DNA of 64,000 bases, taken from positions 310,001 through 374,000 of the forward strand of contig NZ_JAUQOM010000002.1 in NCBI RefSeq assembly GCF_030580935.1. The letters are read 5' to 3'. The notes beneath the pieces were generated by a model. It made no database searches. It saw only the letters and a program-made list of their open reading frames with translations, and was not told where the DNA came from. A program made the position numbers and the translations under genes. Numbering within the stretch: position 1 is the stretch's first letter; each line of letters begins with the position of its first letter. This stretch comes from Sphingobium cyanobacteriorum. GTDB lineage: Bacteria; Pseudomonadota; Alphaproteobacteria; Sphingomonadales; Sphingomonadaceae. This document shows positions 46,809 through 55,234 of this stretch, one piece after another.

Positions 46809-46920
46809 ACTGGGTGGGTCTGGTGTCGACCATTTGTTGCCGCTTTGCGAGACAGGAGCTTTCGCCTAAAGCGGACGCAAGACAGCAATCTTGTCGTCGC
46901 TGAAGCAGAGGAAGAACAAG

Positions 46921-47427
46921 ATGACCCAAAGCGTCCAGATTGCGACGGCGCGCTTCACAAAATGGTGCCGATTGGGCGGAACCCCTCTGACTAGGATGGG
47001 GCGTCTTGTAGAAGAGCAGTTGCTCCCACCCTACCTTGCCCTTGGCTTTCAAAGAGTTTCTGTGCACCTGCGCGATCCCAAAGACGTTGTTAGCGCAAGG
47101 CAAATTTGCTTGGAGCGTTTTTACGGCGACGAGATCGACACAGTTATCTTCAATTTCGACAAATACCGGCGTCCGACTTTCCAAGTTCACCTTAGTCGTC
47201 GAGAAATTGTATCACCGCACGCTTGGGTGCGGGCTGCCAATCTAGTCCGAAAGCCCTCACAATATCTTCACTTCTGGGGGAAGCCATGGTGGTTGCCGAC
47301 GCGTTATTGGACGGAGCAAATGTCCGCAAACACCATAGAGTGCGTGCTTGAAATGACAGCAAGAGCCTTGGCTTTTCTGGAACGGAGCGAACGATGCCGT
47401 AACATCAGCAAGTCTGTAAATGCCTAA
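46921..47427 (+). CDS. Orphan hypothetical protein with atypical composition
   Basis: 168-residue soluble protein I cannot assign. It has many basic and aromatic residues (WCRL, KYRRPTFQVHLSRR, HFWGKPWWLPTRYW) and no signal or membrane segment. Codon use is clearly less G/C-ended than in the flanking genes, for example TTT, AGA, CCA and ATA codons, which suggests recent acquisition. ATG 46921 has a GAGGAAGAA site upstream; a TTG at 46891 is also in frame. It lies alone between cvpA and a family B palindrome. Confidence 0.6.
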   Translation: MTQSVQIATARFTKWCRLGGTPLTRMGRLVEEQLLPPYLALGFQRVSVHLRDPKDVVSARQICLERFYGDEIDTVIFNFDKYRRPTFQVHLSRREIVSPHAWVRAANLVRKPSQYLHFWGKPWWLPTRYWTEQMSANTIECVLEMTARALAFLERSERCRNISKSVNA

Positions 47428-47489
47428 ACTGCTGGCCGCTTTATGCTGACTTCTAGCCGATGGCAGACTGTCCGCAACCCACCCTTCTT

Positions 47490-47582
47490 CGTCATTCCCG
47501 CGAAAGCGGGAACCCATCTCCTGAGCTTGCGTCCAGCACCACGCTGGGGAGATGGATCCCCGCCTGCGCGGGGATGGCGACG
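47490..47582. repeat. Palindromic repeat (family B)
   Basis: Two perfect hairpins, TTCCCGC 47495-47501 with 47506-47512 and ATCCCCGC 47556-47563 with 47568-47575, are the mirror halves of one large inverted repeat. CGTCATT at the left end and ATGGCGACG at the right, and CCCATCTCC with GGAGATGG nearer the centre, complete the pairing. A further CCAGC/GCTGG pair sits at the tip. It occupies the 225-base gap between the orphan gene and the convergent SDR gene. The rest of that gap shows nothing recognisable. Confidence 0.88.
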
Positions 47583-47652
47583 TGAAAGAAGCGAGTCCGC
47601 TACCCACCCAAATCCGCCGTTTGACAGCGTCCCGTTCTCGTACAGCTCGGCG

Positions 47653-48582
47653 CTAAAGCCACCCTTTCTCCCGATAAGCCGTCGCCGTTTCGCGCAGCCC
47701 CTCCTCGGTTCCCACCTGCGGCATCCACAGCCGTTTGGGCGGCTGCTTGCGCTTGGCCACCACCCAGTCGGGATGGCAGAAATAATCGACCCGGTCGGGG
47801 GTGAGCTTTGCCTGCTTGCCGCGCACCAGCCGGTCTGCCCGCGCGGCCACGTTGAGCAGCCATTGCGGCGTCGCGAGCGTCCTGACCGACCGGCCCACCG
47901 CCCGCCCGATCGCCGCGCCGAAATCCTTGTGCTCCCACCCGCCCGGCGTGCCGTCATCCACCTCATAGCTGCGGGTCAGGCTGTTTTCCTTTTCCTGCGC
48001 CAACGCCAGCAGCAGCCGGGCGAGGTCGCCGACATGGATCACCGACAGCCGCCCGCCCGGCGGCAGCATCATGATGCCGCGCCTGGCCATGCGGAACAGT
48101 TCCAGCATTTCCCTGTCGCCCGGCCCGTAAATCGCCGGCGGTCGCACGATGGTCCAGTCCAGTCCGCTGGCCTTGACATATTTTTCGGCCAGTTCCTTGG
48201 ACCAGCCATAGTCGGACAGGCCAGGTTCGCGCGCCGCCAGCGACGACACATGCACCAGCCGCCTGATACCCCGCCGTCGCATCGCGTCGATCACGGCCAT
48301 GGTGCCGCGCGCATTGCCCACTTCGAACCCATCGCGGTCGGGCGCGTTCACCACCCCGGCGATATGGATCACCGCATCGGCGTCCCGCACCAGCGTATCG
48401 AGCGCGGCGGCATCCTCCAGCGATCCCGGCACCCATTTCAGCTTCGCGCGCGGCGGCTGCGCCCGGCGGGTCAGCGCATTGACGCGCAACTCCCCGTTCA
48501 GGCCGTCAGCCAGCGCCTGCTCCAACGCTTCGGCGCCGACGAAGCCCGTCGCGCCGGTCATCGCAATACGGAACGGGGTCAT
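47653..48582 (-). CDS. Extended SDR / NAD-dependent epimerase-dehydratase family protein
   Basis: 309-residue extended short-chain dehydrogenase. The nucleotide loop TGATGFVG is at residues 9-16, with VHVSS and the YxxxK motif in DYGWSKELAEK. Residues 170-309 are the variable substrate region. Family members include complex I assembly proteins (NDUFA9-like), sterol or ceramide reductases and sugar epimerases; nothing here decides between them. The gene starts two bases after proB ends on the same strand, so they are probably co-transcribed. Confidence 0.82.
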   Translation of the reverse strand: MTPFRIAMTGATGFVGAEALEQALADGLNGELRVNALTRRAQPPRAKLKWVPGSLEDAAALDTLVRDADAVIHIAGVVNAPDRDGFEVGNARGTMAVIDAMRRRGIRRLVHVSSLAAREPGLSDYGWSKELAEKYVKASGLDWTIVRPPAIYGPGDREMLELFRMARRGIMMLPPGGRLSVIHVGDLARLLLALAQEKENSLTRSYEVDDGTPGGWEHKDFGAAIGRAVGRSVRTLATPQWLLNVAARADRLVRGKQAKLTPDRVDYFCHPDWVVAKRKQPPKRLWMPQVGTEEGLRETATAYREKGWL

Positions 48583-48584
48583 GA

Positions 48585-49712
48585 TCAGACCATCGCCATA
48601 TGGTCGCGATGGACCAGCACCGACCGGGGCATTTCGCCCAGCAGCGCGGCGATATCCTCGCTGCGCTTGCCCGCGATCTTCACCGCCGCCGCGCTGTCAT
48701 ATTCGATCAGGCCGCGCGCGATCACACGGCCGTCCTGGGTCACGATATCCACCACGTCGCCGCGATCGAACAGGCCCTCCACGCTCGCCACCCCTGCAGG
48801 CAGCAGGCTGTTGCCCTTGCCCAGCGCCTTTTCCGCGCCCGCATCCACGATCAGCCGGCCGCGCGTCGTCAGCCGGCCAGCCAGCCAGCCCTTGCGCGCG
48901 CCCTTGCCTTGGGCGGCAATGAAAATCGACCCCTTGCCGCCATTGGCCCAGTGCGACAGCGGCGCGTCGACCTTGCCCGAAATAATGGCCAGATGCGCGC
49001 CCGCGCCAGTGGCGATCCGCGCGGCCTGGATCTTCGATACCATGCCGCCCGATCCCATGCCCGACGCCGATCCGTCATCGGCCATCGCCATGATCCGCGC
49101 GTCGATCCTGTCTATCGTCTCTATGAGCATGGCGTTCGCATCGGCGTGCGGATTGGCGGTGTAAAGCCCGTCCACATCGGAAAGCAGCGCAACCGCGTCA
49201 GCCCGTGCCGCCTGTCCGATACGCGCCGCCAGCCGGTCATTGTCGCCGAAGCGGATTTCCGCCGTCGCCACGCTGTCATTCTCGTTGACCACCGGCACCA
49301 CGTCCAGCGCCATCAGCCGCTCCAGCGTGGCCGACGCATTCAGGTAACGCCGCCGGTTTTCCAGATCGTCCAGCGTCACCAGCATCTGCGCGGCGGTGAT
49401 GCCCTTTTCCGCGAGCAGGCTGGCCCAGCATTGCGACAGCGCGATCTGCCCGGTCGCCGCCGCCGCCTGCGCATCCTCCAGGCTGCCGCGCCCGCCCTTG
49501 GGCAGTTTCAGCCGCCGCGCGCCCAGCGCGATCGCGCCCGACGACACGATGATGACCTGCTGCCCCGCGCCTTTGCGCGCCGCGACATCGGTCACCAGCG
49601 TGCGCAGCCAGTCGACGCGCACCTCGCCCGCCGGATCGACGAGCAAAGCGGACCCGATCTTGATGACCAGGCGGCGGACAAGGGCGGGGGGGAAGCCGGA
49701 AAGGGGGTTCAT
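48585..49712 (-). CDS. proB: Glutamate 5-kinase
   Basis: 375-residue amino acid kinase plus PUA domain, which phosphorylates glutamate in the first step of proline synthesis. VIKIGSALLVD starts the kinase domain, VSSGAIALGARRL binds phosphate, NENDSVATAEIRFGDND binds glutamate and the C-terminal 80 residues are the PUA domain. The enzyme is normally feedback-inhibited by proline. proA is not in the window. A family A palindrome separates it from obgE. Confidence 0.95.
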   Translation of the reverse strand: MNPLSGFPPALVRRLVIKIGSALLVDPAGEVRVDWLRTLVTDVAARKGAGQQVIIVSSGAIALGARRLKLPKGGRGSLEDAQAAAATGQIALSQCWASLLAEKGITAAQMLVTLDDLENRRRYLNASATLERLMALDVVPVVNENDSVATAEIRFGDNDRLAARIGQAARADAVALLSDVDGLYTANPHADANAMLIETIDRIDARIMAMADDGSASGMGSGGMVSKIQAARIATGAGAHLAIISGKVDAPLSHWANGGKGSIFIAAQGKGARKGWLAGRLTTRGRLIVDAGAEKALGKGNSLLPAGVASVEGLFDRGDVVDIVTQDGRVIARGLIEYDSAAAVKIAGKRSEDIAALLGEMPRSVLVHRDHMAMV

Positions 49713-49730
49713 GGCGATCTAAGACAACAT

Positions 49731-49793
49731 CCGTTCGGTTCGAGCTTGTCGAGAATCCTCGCGCCCGGTTCTCGACAAGCGCGAACCGGACGG
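49731..49793. repeat. Palindromic repeat (family A) between obgE and proB
   Basis: 49731-49755 (beginning CCGTTCGGTTCGAGCTTGTC) pairs with 49769-49793 with three mismatches around a 13-base loop. It fills most of the 97-base gap between the obgE stop and the proB ATG, both on the - strand. Related to 31680-31759 and 37501-37580. It may separate or attenuate the two genes' transcripts. Confidence 0.85.
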
Positions 49794-49809
49794 AGGTGGA
49801 AACGGGCGC

Positions 49810-50907
49810 CTAGATCGGCGACCAGCGCGCCTCGCCCTCGTCATTCTCCTCGCCCTCTGCATCCCGCGCCTCGGCGTCCAGCATCGGCAGCACCGCGTCC
49901 ATCAGCGCGCCCACGCCTTCGCCGGTCGCGCCGGAAATGATGAACACATCTTCCACACCCGCTTCCTCGCGCAATTGCCCGGCGATGTCCTCCATCAGTT
50001 CCGGCCCCAGCAGGTCGCCCTTGTTGAGCGCCACGATCTGCGGTTTTTCGTCCAGCCCCTCGCCATAGGCGGCCAGTTCCTCGGTCACGATATGGAACGC
50101 CTCGACCGGGTCGTCGACGGTTGCGTCGATCAGGTGCAGCAGCACGCGGCACCGCTCGATATGACCCAGGAAGCGGTCGCCGATGCCCACGCCCTCGGCC
50201 GCGCCCGCGATCAGGCCGGGAATATCCGCCAGCACGAATTCGCGATCGCGATGCAGCACCACGCCCAGTTGCGGCTTGGTGGTCGTAAAGGCATAGGCGC
50301 CGACCTTCGCCTTGGTGTTCGTGACCTGGTTGATCAGGGTCGACTTGCCCGCATTGGGCATCCCCACCAGGCCCACATCGGCCAGCAGTTTCAGCCGCAG
50401 CCACACCCACATTTCCTGGCCCGGCCAGCCCGTGCCATGCTGGCGCGGGGCGCGGTTGGTGCTGGTCTTGTAGGACATGTTGCCCCGGCCGCCATCGCCG
50501 CCACGCAGGAAGGTGATGCGTTGCCCCACTTCGGTAAAGTCGGCCAGCACCTCCTGATCCTCATAATCGGGGATGCCGTCCTCGTCCTCGCTGCCCTCGA
50601 TCGGCTTGGGGTCGGACAGGATCTGCGTGCCCACCGGCACCTTGATGACCAGATCCTTGCCGCCCGCGCCATAGCGGTTCTTGCCCATGCCGGGCGTGCC
50701 GCGCTGCGCCTTGAAATGCTGGGTGTAGCGGAAGTCGATCAGGGTGTTCAAACCCTGCACCGCTTCGAAGATGATGTCGCCGCCCTTGCCGCCATTGCCG
50801 CCGTCCGGGCCGCCATATTCCTCATATTTTTCGCGACGGAAACTGACCGCGCCGGGACCACCCCAGCCGGATTTGATGTAGATTTTGGCTTGATCGAGAA
50901 AATGCAT
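49810..50907 (-). CDS. obgE: Obg-family ribosome-associated GTPase
   Basis: 365-residue GTPase for late 50S assembly and stress control. The glycine-rich Obg fold spans 1-158 (GPDGGNGGKGGD). The G domain has GMPNAGKSTLINQV, the switch region YAFTTTKPQLG, DIPGL and NKGD. The C-terminus is an acidic tail. ATG 50907 is the start; the 40 residues upstream in frame do not belong to Obg. It lies on the same strand as rplU-rpmA, its usual partners, but about 3 kb away with several genes between. Confidence 0.96.
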   Translation of the reverse strand: MHFLDQAKIYIKSGWGGPGAVSFRREKYEEYGGPDGGNGGKGGDIIFEAVQGLNTLIDFRYTQHFKAQRGTPGMGKNRYGAGGKDLVIKVPVGTQILSDPKPIEGSEDEDGIPDYEDQEVLADFTEVGQRITFLRGGDGGRGNMSYKTSTNRAPRQHGTGWPGQEMWVWLRLKLLADVGLVGMPNAGKSTLINQVTNTKAKVGAYAFTTTKPQLGVVLHRDREFVLADIPGLIAGAAEGVGIGDRFLGHIERCRVLLHLIDATVDDPVEAFHIVTEELAAYGEGLDEKPQIVALNKGDLLGPELMEDIAGQLREEAGVEDVFIISGATGEGVGALMDAVLPMLDAEARDAEGEENDEGEARWSPI

Positions 50908-51038
50908 GGCGCGCCCATAAAGCATTCTGGAGGCGGCTGGAACAGCCGCCGGGTCGCAGAATGCGGAAAACAAGAAACATGTGGGACGATGCCGGGATCG
51001 TCCATTCTGCCAGCGCCATAGCGCCATCTGCCGGAAAA

Positions 51039-51656
51039 TTAAACCTTGGCCTGCGCTGCTATCGCGGCGGCTTCCTGCATCAGCGCGAAAGTCAGGTTGT
51101 GCGTCGCGATTTCGCGCGCCTTTTCGCGCGGCAGGGCCAGGGCGGCGGCCATCGCCCCGCCCAGTTGCGAATCGCCCAGCGCCACCAGCACCAGCATCAG
51201 CGTATTGTCGCGGATCAGGTCCGCGACATTGGGGGTCAGCGCGCTCGCCGCCAGCTTGTCGACCAGCCGGTGGATCGCGTCCACCACCGGGTCCAGCGCA
51301 TCCTCATTGCCCGACGCCAGCATCCAGCTTGCCAGCGCGCCCGCACCCTCCCGGTCGAAGGCGTCGAATGTCATGTCGACGATGGTGCGCGGGCTGACCT
51401 CGCCGCGCCGCGCCGCGTCCACCGCCTCGCCGATCTTGGCGGTGATGGTGTCGGCCAGATGCGCGGCCAGCGCCTTCTGCAATCCCGCCGCCGATCCAAA
51501 ATGGTGCAGCAGATTGGCGTGGGTCCGCCCGACCCGCCCGGCCACGGCTTTCAGCGTCACCGCCTGCGGCCCCGCCTCGATCAGCAGGTCGCGCGCCGCC
51601 TCCACGGCGACGAGGCGGCTTTCATCCGGGCTGAGGCGCGCGCGTTTTATTGACAT
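51039..51656 (-). CDS. TetR-family transcriptional regulator
   Basis: 205-residue TetR-type repressor. The helix-turn-helix at about residues 33-55 reads VTLKAVAGRVGRTHANLLHHFGS. The C-terminal domain is helical and Ala-rich, with no recognisable ligand signature. The ATG at 51656 is used; a TTG at 51668 would add four residues. It is transcribed away from the di-iron hydrolase gene, and the 51-base gap contains an A/T-rich inverted repeat. It probably regulates itself and the neighbour. Confidence 0.88.
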   Translation of the reverse strand: MSIKRARLSPDESRLVAVEAARDLLIEAGPQAVTLKAVAGRVGRTHANLLHHFGSAAGLQKALAAHLADTITAKIGEAVDAARRGEVSPRTIVDMTFDAFDREGAGALASWMLASGNEDALDPVVDAIHRLVDKLAASALTPNVADLIRDNTLMLVLVALGDSQLGGAMAAALALPREKAREIATHNLTFALMQEAAAIAAQAKV

Positions 51657-51660
51657 GATT

Positions 51661-51695
51661 GTAAGCAACTCTTATTTACATAAATGTAAGTAACG
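51661..51695. promoter_or_regulatory. Likely TetR operator between divergent genes
   Basis: The gap contains TTACA-TAAA-TGTAA at 51676-51689 as a perfect inverted repeat, flanked by two GTAAG words at 51661-51665 and 51686-51690 in direct orientation. It is much richer in A/T than the surroundings and lies between the two divergent starts, the usual place for a TetR operator. No footprint evidence; inference from position and symmetry. Confidence 0.55.
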
Positions 51696-51707
51696 AAGGG
51701 AGACATC

Positions 51708-52559
51708 ATGACCCCGACCGACCTCACCATCACGCCGCGCGACCGCCGTTTCGGGCGGGATCGCAGCATTGCGCGACATTGGCTGAACGGCGACCCGATC
51801 GCTACGGCTTTCTTCAACGCGCTGTCGATCACCTTCCCGCGCGGCGAAGCCTATTTCATCGACAGCGTCCGCGCCTTCCGCGACGGCGTGCCGGACAGGC
51901 TGGGACGCGAAATCGCCGCCTTCATCAAACAGGAAGTCGTCCACAGCCGCGAACATCTGGCCTTCAACCGGCAGGTCACGGATCATGGCTATGACGTGTC
52001 GCGCCTCGACGCGGACGTCACCACCATGCTGGACCTCGCCAGACAGCGCCCGCCGATCGCCAGCCTGGCCGCGACCATGGCGCTGGAACATTTCACCGCC
52101 ATCCTCGCCCATGAACTGCTCAGTGATCCGCGCCATCTCGACGGCGCCGACCCGGACAGCGCGGCGCTCTGGCGCTGGCACGCGATCGAGGAGATCGAGC
52201 ATAAGGGCGTCGCCCATGACACATGGGTCCATGCCACGCGCGACTGGAGCCGGTTCAGGCGCTGGTGGGTGAAAAGCATGCTGATGCTGGTGGTGACGAA
52301 ACATTTCCTCCACCATCGCGCGCGCGGCATGATGGACCTGCTGCGGCAGGACGGCATCAGCGGGCGTCGCGCCTGGGGCGGGTTGCTCCATCATGCGCTG
52401 GTGCGCCCCGGCATATTGCGCCGGGTGGCGCGGCCCTGGCTCGGCTATTTCCTGCCCGGCTTTCATCCGTGGCAGGTGGATGACCGCGCGCTCATCGCGC
52501 TGGCCGACACGCCCTATGCCGCTGCGCGCAGCCCTGGTCTGCAATCCGCGCTCGCTTGA
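51708..52559 (+). CDS. Metal-dependent hydrolase, PF10118 family
   Basis: 283-residue protein of the COG3687/PF10118 predicted metal-dependent hydrolase family. The metal ligands are visible as repeated Glu/His helices, as in ferritin-like di-iron proteins. They are FPRGEAYFIDSVR, KQEVVHSREH, ALEHFTA and HAIEEIEHKGVAHD. The reaction is not established; some members are near lipid or hydrocarbon genes. It is divergent from the TetR gene, which probably controls it. Confidence 0.87.
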   Translation: MTPTDLTITPRDRRFGRDRSIARHWLNGDPIATAFFNALSITFPRGEAYFIDSVRAFRDGVPDRLGREIAAFIKQEVVHSREHLAFNRQVTDHGYDVSRLDADVTTMLDLARQRPPIASLAATMALEHFTAILAHELLSDPRHLDGADPDSAALWRWHAIEEIEHKGVAHDTWVHATRDWSRFRRWWVKSMLMLVVTKHFLHHRARGMMDLLRQDGISGRRAWGGLLHHALVRPGILRRVARPWLGYFLPGFHPWQVDDRALIALADTPYAAARSPGLQSALA

Positions 52560-52590
52560 CCCCGGTGCGGCGGCGCTATTCTATGGCGCC

Positions 52591-53124
52591 ATGGCCGATG
52601 CACCGACCCTTGAAACCATCCGCCTGATCCTCCGCCCGCATCGGGTGGAGGATTATGCTGCCTGTCGCACGCTCTGGGCCGACGCGCAGGTGGTGCGCCA
52701 TATCGGCGGCGTGCCGCAGGATGCGCAGGCGGTCTGGTTCCGCCTGCTCCGCTATGCCGGCATGTGGGCGCTGCTGGGCTATGGCATGTGGGTGATCGAG
52801 GAACGTGACAGCGGCGTGCTGCTGGGCGAAGCCGGTCTGCTCAGCGCCGAACGCGGCATCGCGTATCTGGAGGGCGTGCCCGAAGCGGGCTGGGTGCTCG
52901 GCCGCGATGCCTGGGGCAGGGGCATCGCCACGGAAGCGATGCAGGCGATCCTGCAATGGGCCGACGCCCATCTCGACGCCCCAGCCATCCGTTGCATCAT
53001 TGATCCCGGCAATCTCGCGTCGATCAAGGTGGCGGGGAAGCTGGGCTTCCACCCGCTGGCCGATGCCGATCATGGGGGCCAGCCAATCCGGCTGTTCAAC
53101 CGGCCAAGGCATCCGCCCCTGTAA
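52591..53124 (+). CDS. GNAT-family N-acetyltransferase (RimJ/RimL-like)
   Basis: 177-residue GNAT. The start TIRLILRPHRVEDY and the acetyl-CoA region GWVLGRDAWGRGIATEAMQAIL are typical of the RimJ/RimL-like branch, as is the closing NLASIKVAGKLGF. The acceptor is unknown. ATG 52591 removes 66 upstream residues that overlap the previous gene. It lies 31 bases after the di-iron hydrolase gene, so it may share the TetR-controlled transcript, and converges on another GNAT gene. Confidence 0.87.
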   Translation: MADAPTLETIRLILRPHRVEDYAACRTLWADAQVVRHIGGVPQDAQAVWFRLLRYAGMWALLGYGMWVIEERDSGVLLGEAGLLSAERGIAYLEGVPEAGWVLGRDAWGRGIATEAMQAILQWADAHLDAPAIRCIIDPGNLASIKVAGKLGFHPLADADHGGQPIRLFNRPRHPPL

Positions 53125-53144
53125 GGGCGGCGGATGCCATGCCT

Positions 53145-53717
53145 TCAGGCCGCCACCGGCAGTGCGTCGCCATACAGGTCCATCGCCGGATCGTCATTCA
53201 GGCGCGCGGCTTCGCCCTCCTCGAACAGCAGGCAATCGACCATGGCGCCACGCGCCAGGCTGTAACGCGGCTCGATCCGTCCGGTGAAGCGAAAGCCCAG
53301 CTTGCGCAGGACGTTGCCGGATGCCCGATTGTCGACAAAATGGCAGGCGCGCATGTCGCGGACGCCATTGGCCCGCGCCATCGCCATCACCGCGCGCGCG
53401 GCTTCGGTTGCAAAACCCAGTCCCCAATAGGGGCGGGCGATCCAGTAACCCAGTTCAGGGGTGCCCGTCTCGCTCAGATGAATGCCGCATCCCCCGACCA
53501 GGCGCGGCGCGCCCTGGGTGCGGGTGAAGGCCAGCAGGCGCGGCTGGCGCGGATGCTGCGGCATCGCCAGATAGGCGTGCGCATCGTCCAGGCCATAGGG
53601 GCTGGGGACGCGCGCCAGATTGCGGATGACCGCCGGGTCGCCAATGGCGTGGACCAGGGCCTGGGCGTCTTCCATCCAGCCGGGACGCAGCAGCAGGCGG
53701 GGGGTGCGGGCGAACAT
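53145..53717 (-). CDS. GNAT-family N-acetyltransferase (RimJ/RimL-like)
   Basis: 190-residue GNAT of the same branch as its convergent neighbour. It has RTPRLLLRPGWMEDA at the start, a central ELGYWIARPYWGLGFATEAARAV acetyl-CoA region, and NRASGNVLRKLGFRFTG near the end. The substrate is unknown. The two GNAT genes end 20 bases apart on opposite strands. They are not close enough in sequence to look like a recent duplication. Confidence 0.87.
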   Translation of the reverse strand: MFARTPRLLLRPGWMEDAQALVHAIGDPAVIRNLARVPSPYGLDDAHAYLAMPQHPRQPRLLAFTRTQGAPRLVGGCGIHLSETGTPELGYWIARPYWGLGFATEAARAVMAMARANGVRDMRACHFVDNRASGNVLRKLGFRFTGRIEPRYSLARGAMVDCLLFEEGEAARLNDDPAMDLYGDALPVAA

Positions 53718-53866
53718 TCTCGTCTCCTCTTCTGCGCGCCGTTAGCCGCCTTTCATGACGGCTTCGCGACGCTTTCATTCTGGCTGTTTCCCCGCCCGCA
53801 CGACGCGCGAGAAGGCGTTGAGTTCCAGAGACTTGAGGGATTTTGCGAGGGATATTCGCCCAACGG

Positions 53867-53905
53867 AAAAGGGGCGCCCCTCACATGGAAGGAGCGCCCC
53901 GTTTT
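53867..53905 (-). terminator. Hairpin terminator downstream of rplU-rpmA
   Basis: GGGGCGCCCC at 53871-53880 pairs with GGAGCGCCCC at 53891-53900 with one mismatch, around a 10-base loop. AAAA precedes it and TTTT follows, so it can work on either strand. It begins about 85 bases after the rpmA stop on the - strand. The rest of the 271-base gap (53718-53988) shows a small hairpin at about 53923-53938 and nothing else recognisable. Confidence 0.7.
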
Positions 53906-53988
53906 CCCTCGGACACCGGCGTCAGGCCATTGGCCTGAACAGCGGGAGGGTCGCTCCTGTCGGAGGACGACCCGGCATCGATCGTCCG

Positions 53989-54258
53989 TTATTCTGCGGC
54001 CTGGGCCAATGCATCCACCGACACATATTTGCGGCCGAGCTTGCCGGTGTGGAATACCACCTTGCCTTCGCCAAGCGCGAAGAGCGTGTGATCCTTGCCC
54101 ATGCCGACATTGCGGCCCGGATAGACGCGGGTGCCGCGCTGGCGAATGATGATGTTGCCGCCGATCACGTCCTGACCGCCGAACTTCTTCACGCCAAGGC
54201 GCTTCGATTCCGAATCGCGACCGTTACGCGACGAACCGCCAGCTTTCTTATGTGCCAT
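53989..54258 (-). CDS. rpmA: 50S ribosomal protein bL27
   Basis: 89-residue bL27. The N-terminus [20 protein letters not shown] is the flexible extension reaching the peptidyl transferase centre, and the body contains [17 protein letters not shown] and [12 protein letters not shown]. It needs no N-terminal cleavage, as the Firmicutes-type leader is absent. It follows rplU by 33 bases, the usual bL21-bL27 pair. Confidence 0.97.
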   Translation of the reverse strand: MAHKKAGGSSRNGRDSESKRLGVKKFGGQDVIGGNIIIRQRGTRVYPGRNVGMGKDHTLFALGEGKVVFHTGKLGRKYVSVDALAQAAE

Positions 54259-54291
54259 GACCTAAACTCCTCGAAAACGTTACGCTGTGGC

Positions 54292-54591
54292 TCAGGCGCC
54301 GATCGACACGATCCGCAGGATCGTGTGATTCTGGCGATGGCCATTCTTGCGGCGATAATTGTGGCGGCGACGCTTCTTGAAGACGATGACCTTCTCGCCC
54401 TTCGCCTGCGCGATGATTTCGGCCGCGACGGTCAGCTTGGCCGCGTCCTTCAGCTCGCCGCCTTCACCGGCCAGCAGGACATCGCCCAGCGTGACCTTGT
54501 CGCCGGCTTCGCCAGCCAGCTTTTCAACGACGATCTTGTCTCCGGCGGCGACGCGATACTGCTTGCCGCCTGTGCGCACGATAGCGAACAT
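54292..54591 (-). CDS. rplU: 50S ribosomal protein bL21
   Basis: 99-residue bL21, which binds 23S rRNA with uL20. [13 protein letters not shown] starts the protein, and [19 protein letters not shown] is the basic rRNA-binding end. ATG 54591 gives the normal N-terminus; an in-frame upstream start at 54612 would add seven residues. It is the first gene of the rplU-rpmA unit, with a promoter-like sequence at 54673-54701. Confidence 0.97.
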   Translation of the reverse strand: MFAIVRTGGKQYRVAAGDKIVVEKLAGEAGDKVTLGDVLLAGEGGELKDAAKLTVAAEIIAQAKGEKVIVFKKRRRHNYRRKNGHRQNHTILRIVSIGA

Positions 54592-54672
54592 GGCTTGTCT
54601 CTTCTCGTTCAAATCTGCTTTACGCAGCTCACCAAAGACATGAAGTCCTGCCGACCCGCGCGGGAATGTGGC

Positions 54673-54701
54673 CCGTTAGTGGAATGACTCGCGACTGTCA
54701 A
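54673..54701 (-). promoter_or_regulatory. Sigma-70-type promoter for rplU-rpmA
   Basis: On the - strand TTGACA (54701-54696) and TAACGG (54678-54673) are separated by 17 bases. The -35 box is perfect and the spacing ideal; the -10 box is a weaker match. It lies about 80 bases upstream of the rplU ATG, leaving room for a leader. Confidence 0.6.
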
Positions 54702-54782
54702 CCGATCCGGCCCGGTTTCCGCACTGGTTTTCACCCCCGGCTTTCCCTATCTTGGGGCGCAAGCAAGGGATATGGCGAACAG

Positions 54783-55178
54783 ATGCAGTATAGCGGCATG
54801 GAAAAGCGGAAGGGAAGGGGCATCATCCCCCGCACCGCGATTCTGGCCGCGCTGTGGACCCTGATCGCCGTCACCCTGCTGTCGGCGCTGGCCCCGCTCG
54901 GCCCGCCGCTCAGCCGCGTGACCGGCTCCGCCTTCAACCCCGCGACCAGCGATGTGGTGCTCAAGGCCCGCACGCCGGCCACCACGCAGATGGTCCAGCC
55001 TGCCCGCCCCGATGGCGACGGTTTGCCGCTTTTGCCGCTGCATGGCCTGTGCGCGGCGCTGCTGGCCATGGTCTGGCGCATCCTGACCGCTATCTTTGCC
55101 CCCGCCAGGCCGCAGGGCCGGACATCCTTTGCCCTCGTCCGCGCCGGTCACGCCCGCGCGCCGCCCGCTGCCTCCTGA
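54783..55178 (+). CDS. Small membrane protein, unknown function
   Basis: 131-residue hypothetical protein. After a basic N-terminus, residues about 19-40 form a hydrophobic helix (ILAALWTLIAVTLLSALAPLG). A polar middle follows, then a second hydrophobic stretch at about 80-105. I recognise no family. ATG 54783 is used, with another ATG at 54798; the frame continues upstream to 54666 but without a good site. It is divergent from rplU-rpmA. Codon use fits the neighbourhood. Confidence 0.5.
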   Translation: MQYSGMEKRKGRGIIPRTAILAALWTLIAVTLLSALAPLGPPLSRVTGSAFNPATSDVVLKARTPATTQMVQPARPDGDGLPLLPLHGLCAALLAMVWRILTAIFAPARPQGRTSFALVRAGHARAPPAAS

Positions 55179-55234
55179 CGAATCGCAAACCCGCCCGTCC
55201 TGGACGGGCCGTTCGTTGGACGCAGGAGCCTGCC

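Noticed and set aside
52591-53717. The two GNAT genes as a toxin-antitoxin or recent duplication
   Set aside because: They are convergent, of ordinary RimJ/RimL type, lack an antitoxin-like partner and differ too much in sequence for a recent duplication.
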